Assembly: GCA_964423225.1 (NCBI GenBank)
Contig: CAYREE010000136.1
Coordinates: forward strand, 1 to 5,977
DNA: 5,977 nucleotides
DNA from: CAYREE01 sp964423225
Lineage (GTDB): Archaea > Altiarchaeota > Altiarchaeia > IMC4 > SCGC-AAA252-I15
Direction: 5' to 3'
Made by a program: the position numbers and the translations under genes. Each line of letters starts with the position of its first letter. Positions within the stretch are counted from its first letter, which is position 1. This document shows positions 1 to 4,749 of the stretch, piece by piece. The notes under the pieces are model-generated. The model was not told where the DNA came from. It saw only the letters and a list, made by a program, of their open reading frames with translations, and did no database searches.

Positions 1-166
1 CAACATTCTTCGTGGACCAGAGTATCATCAACTGTCTAGGCCGGCTTGGATCCAATGGATTATCAAAGAAGAAGAGCCAGAACCACCACCACCAAGATCC
101 TGGATTCCAAGGTTCACCCTCAAGACTGAAAACACCTTTTTCATAATCAAAGTCTGTGACACTCAT
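1..166 (-). CDS. Tryptophan-rich protein of unknown function, N-terminal part only
   Basis: The minus strand is open from an ATG at 166 to the left edge, giving 55 codons; the C-terminus is outside the window. An AGGT (173-176) lies 6 nt upstream of the ATG and is a plausible ribosome binding site. The peptide begins MSVTDFDYEKGVFSLEGEPW and contains an aromatic block GSWWWWFWLFFFDNP followed by RPRQLMILWSTKN, which reads like conserved protein rather than a chance frame. The block is not a typical signal peptide because it is broken by Asp/Asn/Pro right after. I do not recognise a function. It diverges from the SGNH hydrolase gene across 129 bp. Two plus-strand frames are also open here (a stop at 176-178 in one), but they have no visible start and less convincing composition, so the minus reading is preferred. 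Confidence 0.7.
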   Translation of the reverse strand, partial: MSVTDFDYEKGVFSLEGEPWNPGSWWWWFWLFFFDNPLDPSRPRQLMILWSTKNV

Positions 167-256
167 GATAAAACCTAATTACAACGCTTACAATACATTC
201 GAATGAACAGAACTAAAATTTACAATAAATCCTACTTCATGCTTCACTGATCTTAG

Positions 257-265
257 TTTAAATAA
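257..265 (+). promoter_or_regulatory. Putative archaeal TATA box for the SGNH hydrolase gene
   Basis: TTTAAATAA is centred about 35 nt before the ATG at 296. With the usual archaeal spacing of about 26 nt, transcription would start near 287 and leave a leader of only about 9 nt. This fits the absence of a well-spaced Shine-Dalgarno; the only AGGT, at 289-292, is 3 nt from the ATG. Inferred from position and composition only. Confidence 0.35.
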
Positions 266-295
266 GTTTTATTGATGGGATTATAAATAGGTCTT

Positions 296-1429
296 ATGGC
301 GCCATATTCAGATAAGACCACTCTATTTAAGATAATATATGTCGTTTGTCTAGTCCTCTTTTTTATTATCCCTAGCTATCTCATGATAAAACATATCTAT
401 GATACCTATGAAATCATCATCTATGACAAATATAAGGCTTCAAGAATCCAGGAGGTTCTCAACAAGAGCAGGATCATAGTCAGCAATCCATATGATGTGA
501 AACAGGAAAAATCCCATCTAGAATTCACTGGGAATTACCATAGGAGTAACCAAATCAGATATATTAGCCCACTAGGACAATTTGATTTTCTTACACCACA
601 TCCCTATGCAGGCTTTAAACCACAACCTTCTGCAATTGTTGGTGATGGTTGGCTAACAACTAATGAGCTGGGACACAGGTCCAAAAAGCTAGATAAGAAA
701 AAAGAGGGTATTCTACGAATAGCCATGGTCGGCGGTTCAACAGCATTTTTAGGCAATAAAAATGATGAGACAATAATCGGGGAATTATCAAGGTTATTAA
801 CCGAACTGGGATATGAGGTCGAATATATAAATGCGGCTACAGTAGGACATATAAGCAATCAAGAATTAAGTGTGCTCACACACGAACTTATTGATCTAGA
901 ACCAGATATTATTCTCTCATTTGACGGATATAATGATATCAACCACCTTTATATCCAAGGAAGGGTGGGTTGGCCCGGATGGAAATGGAATAGTATCTAC
1001 TATGAATATTATCCTGGGAAGAAGAAAGTATCAGAATCTGATATCTCGCTCGCTTTAGCTAATTATCTAAACAATATAGAGAAGATGGCTTTGATATCAA
1101 ATCTGTTCGGAGCCGATTATATCGCTGTCCTACAACCCACCACAAATTTTGATAGAAGTATCTGTAATAGCCAATCTAAACTTGGTGCCCGCCTTCTATT
1201 CTATTGTCTTGTAACCTCGAAATTCGAGGAATGGGATACACTAAAGCATCATAACTCTCATTATCTGGGTTTAGGCGACTTATTCTCAAAAAATCAGGAG
1301 TTATTCATCGACCAAAGTCATTTTGACTATAAAAAAGAGTTGAATGACGATCATCCAAACAAGGCTATTGCTAGGAGCATTCTTGAAAAAATGGTTAGAA
1401 AAGGATTGATTGAAGATAAAATACTATAA
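296..1429 (+). CDS. Membrane-anchored SGNH/GDSL-like hydrolase
   Basis: A 377-aa protein with one N-terminal hydrophobic segment (about residues 12-31), so probably a membrane anchor with the enzyme on the outer face. The catalytic domain shows SGNH blocks in order. Block I is VGGSTAF with Ser148 as nucleophile, preceded by NELGHRS, a motif usual just before the domain in this family. The block II glycine is probably Gly184, block III is GYND with Asn213, and the C-terminal pair is Asp339-x-x-His342 in FIDQSH. A second candidate His353 lies in DDHPNKAIA. Family members are esterases or acyl/acetyl hydrolases, many acting on polysaccharide or glycan acyl groups; the substrate here is unknown. 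The start follows an in-frame TAA at 284-286, so little extension is possible. It converges on the methyltransferase gene with an 80-bp gap. The SGNH fold assignment is confident; the role is inference. Confidence 0.85.
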   Translation: MAPYSDKTTLFKIIYVVCLVLFFIIPSYLMIKHIYDTYEIIIYDKYKASRIQEVLNKSRIIVSNPYDVKQEKSHLEFTGNYHRSNQIRYISPLGQFDFLTPHPYAGFKPQPSAIVGDGWLTTNELGHRSKKLDKKKEGILRIAMVGGSTAFLGNKNDETIIGELSRLLTELGYEVEYINAATVGHISNQELSVLTHELIDLEPDIILSFDGYNDINHLYIQGRVGWPGWKWNSIYYEYYPGKKKVSESDISLALANYLNNIEKMALISNLFGADYIAVLQPTTNFDRSICNSQSKLGARLLFYCLVTSKFEEWDTLKHHNSHYLGLGDLFSKNQELFIDQSHFDYKKELNDDHPNKAIARSILEKMVRKGLIEDKIL

Positions 1430-1509
1430 ACCTGGATAATTTAAAGTTACTGGATGTATTCGACCTAGTGATACAGGATAGGAGAAATCAACTCCAAAAG
1501 GCACAAGTC

Positions 1510-2130
1510 CTATTTACAAATCTTCTTTGCCAGGATAAATAGGTGGTTTCCCCCTTCGCAGGATTCATCCCCTATCTCTTTCACCCAAATTATCTTAAAT
1601 CCAATATCTTCAACCATCTTTTTGTTTGTTTCAGAGTCGTAATGGCTCCAATACATCTTTGTCCCAAGATAGTCTTCGTTGATATCATCCTTTAGATCGT
1701 TTGCTCCAGTGCATAGCAACATTATTCCATCTGGTTTTAGGATTTTGTAAAAACTTTCAATGATACCCTTATGCTCTTCACGCGGAATGTGAATTATTGC
1801 GTAATATGAGATTATTGCATCGAAGTGATTTTCTGGAAAGTGAAGTTTGGTTAAATCCTTTACAAAGAATTTTCCATCAGGAACATTTACCTTTGCTAGA
1901 TCAATCTGAGATTTGGAAAAATCAACACCAACAACATTAAACTGTCTACTCAACTTCCTTGCGACTGGAACTCCAGCCCCGCACCCTGCATCTAATATAA
2001 TTGCATTCTCAGGCAATCTGTCAATAAAATCATCAATCAATCCGATATCCTCTGATGATGTACACCGGCTTTCAAGATATACTTTTGCAATATCGTCATA
2101 CCCTCTCCCTACAATATCCCTCCCATCCAT
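1510..2130 (-). CDS. Class I SAM-dependent methyltransferase
   Basis: A 206-aa Rossmann-fold methyltransferase read from the ATG at 2130. Motif I is ILDAGCGAG (about residues 45-53). The acidic residue that should bind the SAM ribose is Asp70 in VVGVDFS. Motif II is NHFDAIISYYAIIHIP (about 101-116), and motif III is ILKPDGIMLL (130-139). The C-terminal YWSHYDSETNKKMVEDIGFK element is usual in small-molecule methyltransferases of the Methyltransf_11/25 type, so the substrate is probably a small molecule, but which is not visible. The frame stays open upstream to 2223, but those 31 codons run through the copied tRNA-Gln 3' end (2185-2202) and read as low-complexity sequence, so I reject the longer start. 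No clear Shine-Dalgarno precedes 2130. The stop is TAG; reading through it would add only 20 unconvincing residues to a TAA. Confidence 0.88.
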   Translation of the reverse strand: MDGRDIVGRGYDDIAKVYLESRCTSSEDIGLIDDFIDRLPENAIILDAGCGAGVPVARKLSRQFNVVGVDFSKSQIDLAKVNVPDGKFFVKDLTKLHFPENHFDAIISYYAIIHIPREEHKGIIESFYKILKPDGIMLLCTGANDLKDDINEDYLGTKMYWSHYDSETNKKMVEDIGFKIIWVKEIGDESCEGGNHLFILAKKICK

Positions 2131-2184
2131 AGAAGAGTATAAGGAGACAAGAAAATTAAGAAGAAGGACATACTTTTTTCGATA

Positions 2185-2202
2185 ATAGCCCCGGGAGGAT
2201 TC
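2185..2202 (-). repeat. Partial copy of the tRNA-Gln 3' end
   Basis: Eighteen bases are identical to 2370-2387 in the same orientation. On the minus strand they cover the 3' side of the T-arm, the 3' acceptor strand and the discriminator A of tRNA-Gln. Similarity continues weakly through the 5' strand of the T-arm (2203-2211, several substitutions) and then stops. A copied tRNA 3' end downstream of an intact tRNA is what att sites of tRNA-targeting integrases leave, but only about 165 bp lie between the copies and no integrase is visible. Decay of a duplicated tRNA is equally possible. Confidence 0.8.
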
Positions 2203-2236
2203 AAAGCACCTTTTTCTTTTCAAAAAAGAAAAACGT

Positions 2237-2371
2237 GCACGAAAAAGAAAACGTATCTGATATCACGTTGCTGAGGGACTGGAGCGTCTACGGAAGTCGC
2301 TCCTTTCTCATCGGGAACGCGAGCGACTCTAGTCGCTGCGCGCCGAAAACTTGTTTTCGTGCGACTCCGAT
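2237..2371 (-). ncRNA. Candidate structured RNA downstream of tRNA-Gln
   Basis: Directly after the tRNA 3' end the minus strand can form several stable elements. One is CGAAAAC/GTTTTCG (2344-2350 with 2353-2359). Another is an 11-bp GC-rich hairpin with one bulge (2318-2342, core AGCGACT/AGTCGCT), and a third is GGAGCG/CGCTCC (2281-2286 with 2298-2303). ATCGG (2310-2314) can pair with CCGAT (2367-2371) to close the first two. A 9-base inverted repeat GCACGAAAA/TTTTCGTGC (2237-2245, 2354-2362) bounds almost the whole block but competes with the first hairpin. T-rich runs follow on the minus strand (about 2221-2250), as expected for archaeal termination. It matches no RNA family I recognise; C/D or H/ACA boxes are not evident. 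It could be a processed RNA, a tRNA trailer, or a small mobile-element scar. Confidence 0.4.
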
Positions 2372-2443
2372 AGCCCCGGGAGGATTCGAACCTCCGTCCA
2401 CGGTTCCAAAGACCGCAAGGATAGGCCACTACCCTACAGGGCT
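2371..2443 (-). tRNA. tRNA-Gln(TTG)
   Basis: The minus strand folds as a complete 73-nt cloverleaf: acceptor AGCCCTG with CGGGGCT (one T-G wobble), D-arm with GGGTAGTGGCC, anticodon stem GCGGT/ACCGT around loop CTTTGGA (anticodon TTG, reading CAA), T-arm GGAGG-TTCGAAT-CCTCC, and discriminator A. CCA is not encoded, as is common in archaea, and a leading A paired with T72 is usual for archaeal tRNA-Gln. There is no intron. The gene sits between partial copies of its own 5' and 3' parts. No strong TATA box lies at the normal distance directly upstream; the better one is above the upstream partial copy at 2577-2587, so the two may be transcribed together. Confidence 0.95.
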
Positions 2444-2477
2444 GTTATATTTGTTTTGATATTATGTTTTGTAAGGT

Positions 2478-2499
2478 GTATTAACTGTTAGGTTAATAC
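2478..2499 (-). repeat. Perfect 8-bp inverted repeat upstream of tRNA-Gln
   Basis: GTATTAAC (2478-2485) and GTTAATAC (2492-2499) are exact inverted copies around a 6-nt spacer. In a minus-strand transcript this forms a hairpin between the tRNA-like segment (2499-2549) and the intact tRNA-Gln. It could be a processing or attenuation hairpin, or an operator for a DNA-binding dimer. Confidence 0.5.
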
Positions 2500-2549
2500 G
2501 CCCCGCTTGTGCACGGGGCGTGACCGTGCGGCCACTACCCTACAGGGCT
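2499..2549 (-). other. tRNA-Gln-like 51-nt fragment
   Basis: The first 20 nt on the minus strand equal the 5' acceptor strand and first half of the D-arm of the intact tRNA-Gln. The D-arm 3' strand is missing. A hairpin with a 6-bp stem and 7-nt loop follows directly (GCACGG-TCACGCC-CCGTGC, 2511-2529), in the place of an anticodon arm. Then come a short linker and CGGGGCG (2499-2505), which resembles the tRNA 3' acceptor strand CGGGGCT and can form 6 of 7 pairs with AGCCCTG. There is no T-arm, and the loop lacks the T33 of a normal anticodon loop, so it is unlikely to be an ordinary tRNA. A competing 7-bp hairpin, CGCCCCG/CGGGGCG (2499-2505 with 2514-2520), uses the same bases. Confidence 0.45.
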
Positions 2550-2554
2550 GTTAT
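2530..2554 (-). repeat. Partial copy of the tRNA-Gln 5' end with leader
   Basis: Twenty-five bases are identical to 2424-2448 in the same orientation, 106 bp apart. They comprise the first 20 nt of tRNA-Gln plus 5 nt of upstream leader. Identity of leader as well as gene suggests duplication of the promoter-proximal region rather than only an integrase core site. Confidence 0.85.
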
Positions 2555-2576
2555 TTGTGGGTTGTTGTGTATTGAA

Positions 2577-2587
2577 CCATTTATATT
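2577..2587 (-). promoter_or_regulatory. Putative TATA box for the tRNA-Gln region
   Basis: AATATAAATGG on the minus strand lies about 34 nt upstream of the 5' end of the partial tRNA copy, close to the normal archaeal spacing for a tRNA with a short leader. It lies within an inverted repeat AACCA/TGGTT. It is stronger than anything directly upstream of the intact tRNA-Gln. Assigned by position and composition only. Confidence 0.35.
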
Positions 2588-2737
2588 GGTTTATTCTTTA
2601 AAAAATATTTTTAATGCTAATATCTGTTATTCAGGGGAATCATCGCAGTATATACTGTTATTGACCTTAAATGGAGTCGAAACAATCAATAGGATGAAGC
2701 TGAAATACTCCCATATTCTAGGCTGCTCCATCTAGCA

Positions 2738-2896
2738 TTAGATAACGCCAAAATATATGAAAACCCCAAAAACGACAAGATATCCAACTAATATCGCTAC
2801 AACCCAATCGTGTATACAAAGGCCATGTTTATGCTGACAACCTTTGAATGGACAAATTGGTTTTTTGAACATTGGATGATGAACAACCCTCTTCAT
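2738..2896 (-). CDS. Small Cys/His-motif membrane protein, 52 aa
   Basis: A short frame from an ATG at 2896 with a very good ribosome binding site (GGTGG, 2903-2907, 6 nt spacing) and a TAA stop. The protein begins MKRVVHHPMF. It has a compact Cys/His cluster, CPFKGCQHKHGLCIHDW (about residues 15-31: Cys15, Cys20, His22, His24, Cys27, His29), and ends in one strongly hydrophobic helix of about 21 residues (VVAILVGYLVVFGVFIYFGVI). The cluster is suited to binding zinc or another metal next to the membrane, but I do not recognise the family. The basic N-terminus suggests that the cluster faces the cytoplasm. It lies 59 bp downstream of the secreted-protein gene on the same strand and has its own TATA-like sequence, so it may be transcribed alone. 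Confidence 0.75.
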   Translation of the reverse strand: MKRVVHHPMFKKPICPFKGCQHKHGLCIHDWVVAILVGYLVVFGVFIYFGVI

Positions 2897-2902
2897 GGAA
2901 TA

Positions 2903-2907
2903 CCACC
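2903..2907 (-). promoter_or_regulatory. Ribosome binding site for the 52-aa protein
   Basis: GGTGG matches the archaeal anti-Shine-Dalgarno (GGAGGTGATC type) and is 6 nt before the ATG at 2896. It is the main reason for treating this short frame as a gene and for fixing its start. Confidence 0.7.
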
Positions 2908-2927
2908 TACTTAATTATTGAAACAGG

Positions 2928-2939
2928 ATTATAAAAAAA
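2928..2939 (-). promoter_or_regulatory. T-tract and TATA-like overlap between two genes
   Basis: On the minus strand a run of seven T (2939-2933) followed by ATAAT lies 17 nt after the stop of the secreted-protein gene. This fits an archaeal oligo-T terminator. The same bases contain TTTTATAAT, about 37 nt before the ATG of the 52-aa protein, which is suitable as its TATA box with a leader of about 10 nt. One element may serve both purposes. Confidence 0.45.
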
Positions 2940-2955
2940 GATTTATTTCACTTTT

Positions 2956-3351
2956 TTATCTGATTATCTCAACATTATCCGCATATCTCTTATTTTCCCC
3001 TATCACCACGTTAAGTGTACTAACATCGTTGAATACGTACAGGTATCCAACATCCCTTTTAAAGATCCATAATACTGTCTGGGTTACCTCAACGATCGCT
3101 ACTGATGGTTGGCTTGATTTAATAATCCGATATTCATGCGGTACAAAAATTTCAACATCCTCGTTTCCATTACGCACAATATGTAGTTTTAGAAGACCAG
3201 TCTCCGGATCAACCATATCATGACTTACTGGTTGTCCATCAAGTATTATTTGATCTAGTGTTTGAGCAGATGCAAATGATATCGCAAAGATAGTTGATAC
3301 TAGGAGTAATATTGTATAGCATGATTTTCGGTGGTTAATTATTAATACCAT
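2956..3351 (-). CDS. Secreted protein of unknown function, 131 aa
   Basis: The N-terminus has the three parts of a Sec signal peptide: a charged NHRK, a hydrophobic core CYTILLLVSTIFAISF, and an Ala-Ser-Ala/Gln cleavage site after residue 29. No lipobox cysteine is present. The mature part of about 102 residues is rich in Val and Ile in alternating patterns (for example LLKLHIVRNGNEDVEIFVPHEY and VAIVEVTQTVLWIF), suggesting a small beta-sheet domain outside the membrane. It has no cysteines after the signal peptide and no catalytic motif that I recognise. The ATG at 3351 is the only start that keeps the signal peptide; no well-spaced Shine-Dalgarno precedes it. It follows the ferritin-like gene by 62 bp on the same strand and could share its transcript. 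Confidence 0.75.
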   Translation of the reverse strand: MVLIINHRKSCYTILLLVSTIFAISFASAQTLDQIILDGQPVSHDMVDPETGLLKLHIVRNGNEDVEIFVPHEYRIIKSSQPSVAIVEVTQTVLWIFKRDVGYLYVFNDVSTLNVVIGENKRYADNVEIIR

Positions 3352-3413
3352 CTTCTAAGATAAGTTTTTATTATTCAGCACCACCTTGTTACTATAATAT
3401 CTCTTTTTCTTAT

Positions 3414-3878
3414 TTAAATACGTTCCACTTGCCCTGACCGCTCATAAAGAATATCTAAGTGCTCTTTTTCATAGATTATCAATCGTTCTAACACTTCTTT
3501 CGTATTCTTATCCTTTGCTTCTTCATGCAGTCTGGAATATACACTAACGACTTTTTCCTCCATCTCTATCGCCTTTCTAACAGCTGTTTCACCATCAACA
3601 AGGATAGGATCAATATCTAATCCTGGATGTACCTCGTTCATCCCATTCTTATCATCGAATAATCCCTGGACAGCCAGCCAATGCTTATATTTCAACATAT
3701 GCTGGTATAACAGGTAGAGTTTGTTTATGAACTTATCTTCCTGGGTTGCCAGCTGCTTGAAGAATTCCCGTGACTCAATATTTCGATTATTAGTCTCGGC
3801 TTTTTTAAAGAACTCATATTCTAGCTTCTTTCTGTCTATCGCGGTTTGAAGCAATTCACTAATATTAGTATCAACCAT
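3414..3878 (-). CDS. Ferritin-like (rubrerythrin-type) four-helix protein
   Basis: 154 aa, nearly all helical, with the two-half pattern of the rubrerythrin-type ferritin-like superfamily. The first half has KKLEYEFFKKAE (17-28) and QEDKF (46-50). The second has AIEMEEKVVSVY (103-114) and YEKEHLDIL (136-144). The second half keeps the expected metal ligands, Glu107 and the Glu137-x-x-His140 motif. In the first half the equivalent positions look lost: Lys17 where a Glu is usual, and Glu47-x-x-Phe50 where ExxH is usual. A normal diiron site is therefore doubtful; the protein may bind one metal, or have become structural or a sensor. There is no rubredoxin domain. The alignment is by eye. The start at 3878 has only a weak GGGG upstream. 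GGGTT/AACCC repeats surround its probable promoter. Confidence 0.75.
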   Translation of the reverse strand: MVDTNISELLQTAIDRKKLEYEFFKKAETNNRNIESREFFKQLATQEDKFINKLYLLYQHMLKYKHWLAVQGLFDDKNGMNEVHPGLDIDPILVDGETAVRKAIEMEEKVVSVYSRLHEEAKDKNTKEVLERLIIYEKEHLDILYERSGQVERI

Positions 3879-3909
3879 ATCAACTACCCCATTTAGTTAT
3901 CCGCTATAT

Positions 3910-3957
3910 GGGTTTAAAAAAGTAATAAAAACCCTTAAAACAGATATTTCAAGGGTT
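3910..3957 (-). promoter_or_regulatory. Repeated GGGTT/AACCC sites in the ferritin-like gene promoter
   Basis: GGGTTT (3910-3915), AAACCCTT (3929-3936) and AAGGGTT (3951-3957) lie about 20 bp apart in alternating orientation, about two helical turns. A TATA-like TTTTTATTA (minus, about 3924-3932) overlaps the middle copy, 40-50 nt before the ATG at 3878. In archaea, repeats covering the TATA box often are repressor sites. They can also pair in two mutually exclusive hairpins. The function is inferred. Confidence 0.35.
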
Positions 3958-3988
3958 ATGCCCCTACTAAACGCTAAATCTAATATAT

Positions 3989-3995
3989 AAAAAAA
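3989..3995 (-). terminator. Oligo-T terminator after the zinc-ribbon gene
   Basis: A run of seven T on the minus strand, followed by more AT-rich sequence, lies 43 nt after the TAA at 4038. It is a typical archaeal intrinsic termination signal without a required hairpin, and separates this unit from the ferritin-like gene. Confidence 0.5.
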
Positions 3996-4037
3996 TGGAG
4001 AAATAGGTGTTGTCTGTTAAAGATCCATCTAAGAAAA

Positions 4038-4193
4038 TTACCAGCGTTTTGGTTTTTTCTTACTGAAGCAATCTCTACAATATACTGGTTTTCCTTGTGT
4101 TGGCTTAAAAGGGCCCTGCCAAGACTGACCGCACTAACTACAATTAGCATCATGCATCTCTCTATCATTTCCCCTACCAAAATCTCTACCCAT
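4038..4193 (-). CDS. CxxC-x17-CxxC zinc-ribbon protein with in-frame TAG
   Basis: Read through one TAG, this frame gives 51 residues: a Gly/Arg/Asp-rich start MGRDFGRGNDREMHDANCS, the TAG at codon 20 (4134-4136), then CGQSWQGPFKP, GKPVYCRDCF and a basic tail. The cysteines fall at 18, 21, 39 and 42, the spacing CxxC-x17-CxxC of a small zinc-ribbon family common in methanogens. I recognise PFKPT-G-PVYCR-CF as its core. A strong GGAGG (4203-4207) lies 9 nt before the ATG, and the frame ends in TAA. Every conserved part after the TAG is intact, so the stop is either a recent nonsense mutation or is decoded. In Pyl-using archaea UAG inserts pyrrolysine; here it would sit between the first two zinc ligands. 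The role of the family is not known to me. It lies 22 bp downstream of the 111-aa gene. Confidence 0.8.
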
Positions 4194-4202
4194 TTGACAA
4201 AA

Positions 4203-4207
4203 CCTCC
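4203..4207 (-). promoter_or_regulatory. Strong ribosome binding site for the zinc-ribbon gene
   Basis: GGAGG within GTAGGAGG lies 9 nt before the ATG at 4193. It fixes the start and shows that the gene is still equipped for translation despite the in-frame TAG. Confidence 0.75.
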
Positions 4208-4215
4208 TACATTTA

Positions 4216-4551
4216 TTATCTCCATTTGGAGTACTTTTTCAACAAAAACTTCAACTTTTCAGCATTATCCTTGTTAATAGAACCTGATTCAAGAAGCCCT
4301 TCAATATAACCTATAGCATCATCAAAAGACTGAGTCGTCATCTTATTGAACAAAGTCGCAGTAATAATATTCTTATTATCAACAACCTTAAAATCATCAA
4401 GCATATCCTCCAAATCAAAACGGAAATATTTTTGCCTACCCATATCCAATAAACGTCTTTTCTCACCGCCCTTATTCTTATGATTATGCTTCTCAAACGG
4501 ATTATTCTTATTTGTCGAAGGTTTTCTCCATCTACCTTTCAGATTGATCAA
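4216..4551 (-). CDS. Basic protein of unknown function, up to 111 aa
   Basis: An open frame of 111 codons from a TTG at 4551, or 75 from the ATG at 4443. The N-terminal 36 residues are very basic and Asn/Lys-rich; the part from MGRQKYFRFDLEDMLDDF onward looks like a folded domain ending in a charged helix pair (DDAIGYIEGLLES, DNAEKLKFLLKKYSKWR). I do not recognise the family. The basic tail could bind nucleic acid, but nothing proves it. A TATA-like TTTATAA (4578-4584) predicts transcription near 4555, and AAGGA lies 9 nt before the TTG. Both support the long form, although an in-frame TGA at 4555-4557 leaves little room; no Shine-Dalgarno is well spaced for the ATG. It is followed after 22 bp by the zinc-ribbon gene, probably in one transcript. 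Confidence 0.6.
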   Translation of the reverse strand: MINLKGRWRKPSTNKNNPFEKHNHKNKGGEKRRLLDMGRQKYFRFDLEDMLDDFKVVDNKNIITATLFNKMTTQSFDDAIGYIEGLLESGSINKDNAEKLKFLLKKYSKWR

Positions 4552-4577
4552 CTCTCATATTCCTTATAGAAGGTCAT

Positions 4578-4584
4578 TATAAAG
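4578..4584 (-). promoter_or_regulatory. Putative TATA box for the 111-aa/zinc-ribbon unit
   Basis: TTTATAA on the minus strand is centred about 26 nt from a predicted start near 4555, just before the TTG at 4551. Assigned by spacing and composition. Confidence 0.35.
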
Positions 4585-4749
4585 TAAAATAGCTGCAAAA
4601 AAACCAACAGATTTTTTCAAAGACTAAAATACACTCCCACCGGGAAAATAACCTTATATCTAATACGTTTACTGTATAAAAAAGGCCGAATAGATTATAA
4701 ATGAATAAATCCAATAATACCAATCACGAATCACATTCAAAAAAAATAT

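Noticed and set aside
2..178. A plus-strand partial frame ending in TAA at 176-178
   Set aside because: It has no visible start, and the minus-strand reading has a ribosome binding site and conserved-looking sequence.
1441..1512. Reading the methyltransferase TAG as pyrrolysine
   Set aside because: The extension is 20 residues with a second TAG and no domain character; the normal C-terminus ends at the TAG.
2131..2223. N-terminal extension of the methyltransferase by 31 residues
   Set aside because: It runs through the copied tRNA-Gln 3' end and low-complexity sequence, and the family begins near the ATG at 2130.
2220..2459. Open frames of about 70 codons on both strands across tRNA-Gln
   Set aside because: They are translations of the tRNA gene and the structured segment, with no start signals or protein-like composition.
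2185..2554. A split tRNA gene made of separate 5' and 3' halves
   Set aside because: The fragments end in the D-arm and T-arm, not at the anticodon, and an intact tRNA-Gln lies between them.
2629..2731. A minus-strand frame of 34 codons right after the 52-aa gene
   Set aside because: It has a hydrophobic stretch but no Shine-Dalgarno and is too short to separate from chance.
2520..2735. A plus-strand frame of 71 codons
   Set aside because: It starts inside the tRNA fragment, has no ribosome binding site and lies antisense to the tRNA promoter.
2918..3223. A 101-codon plus-strand frame
   Set aside because: It lies antisense to the secreted-protein gene, which has a clear signal peptide.
3980..4225. 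An 81-codon minus-strand frame overlapping the zinc-ribbon gene
   Set aside because: It is the shadow of the zinc-ribbon frame; the GGAGG and the cysteine spacing support the other frame.
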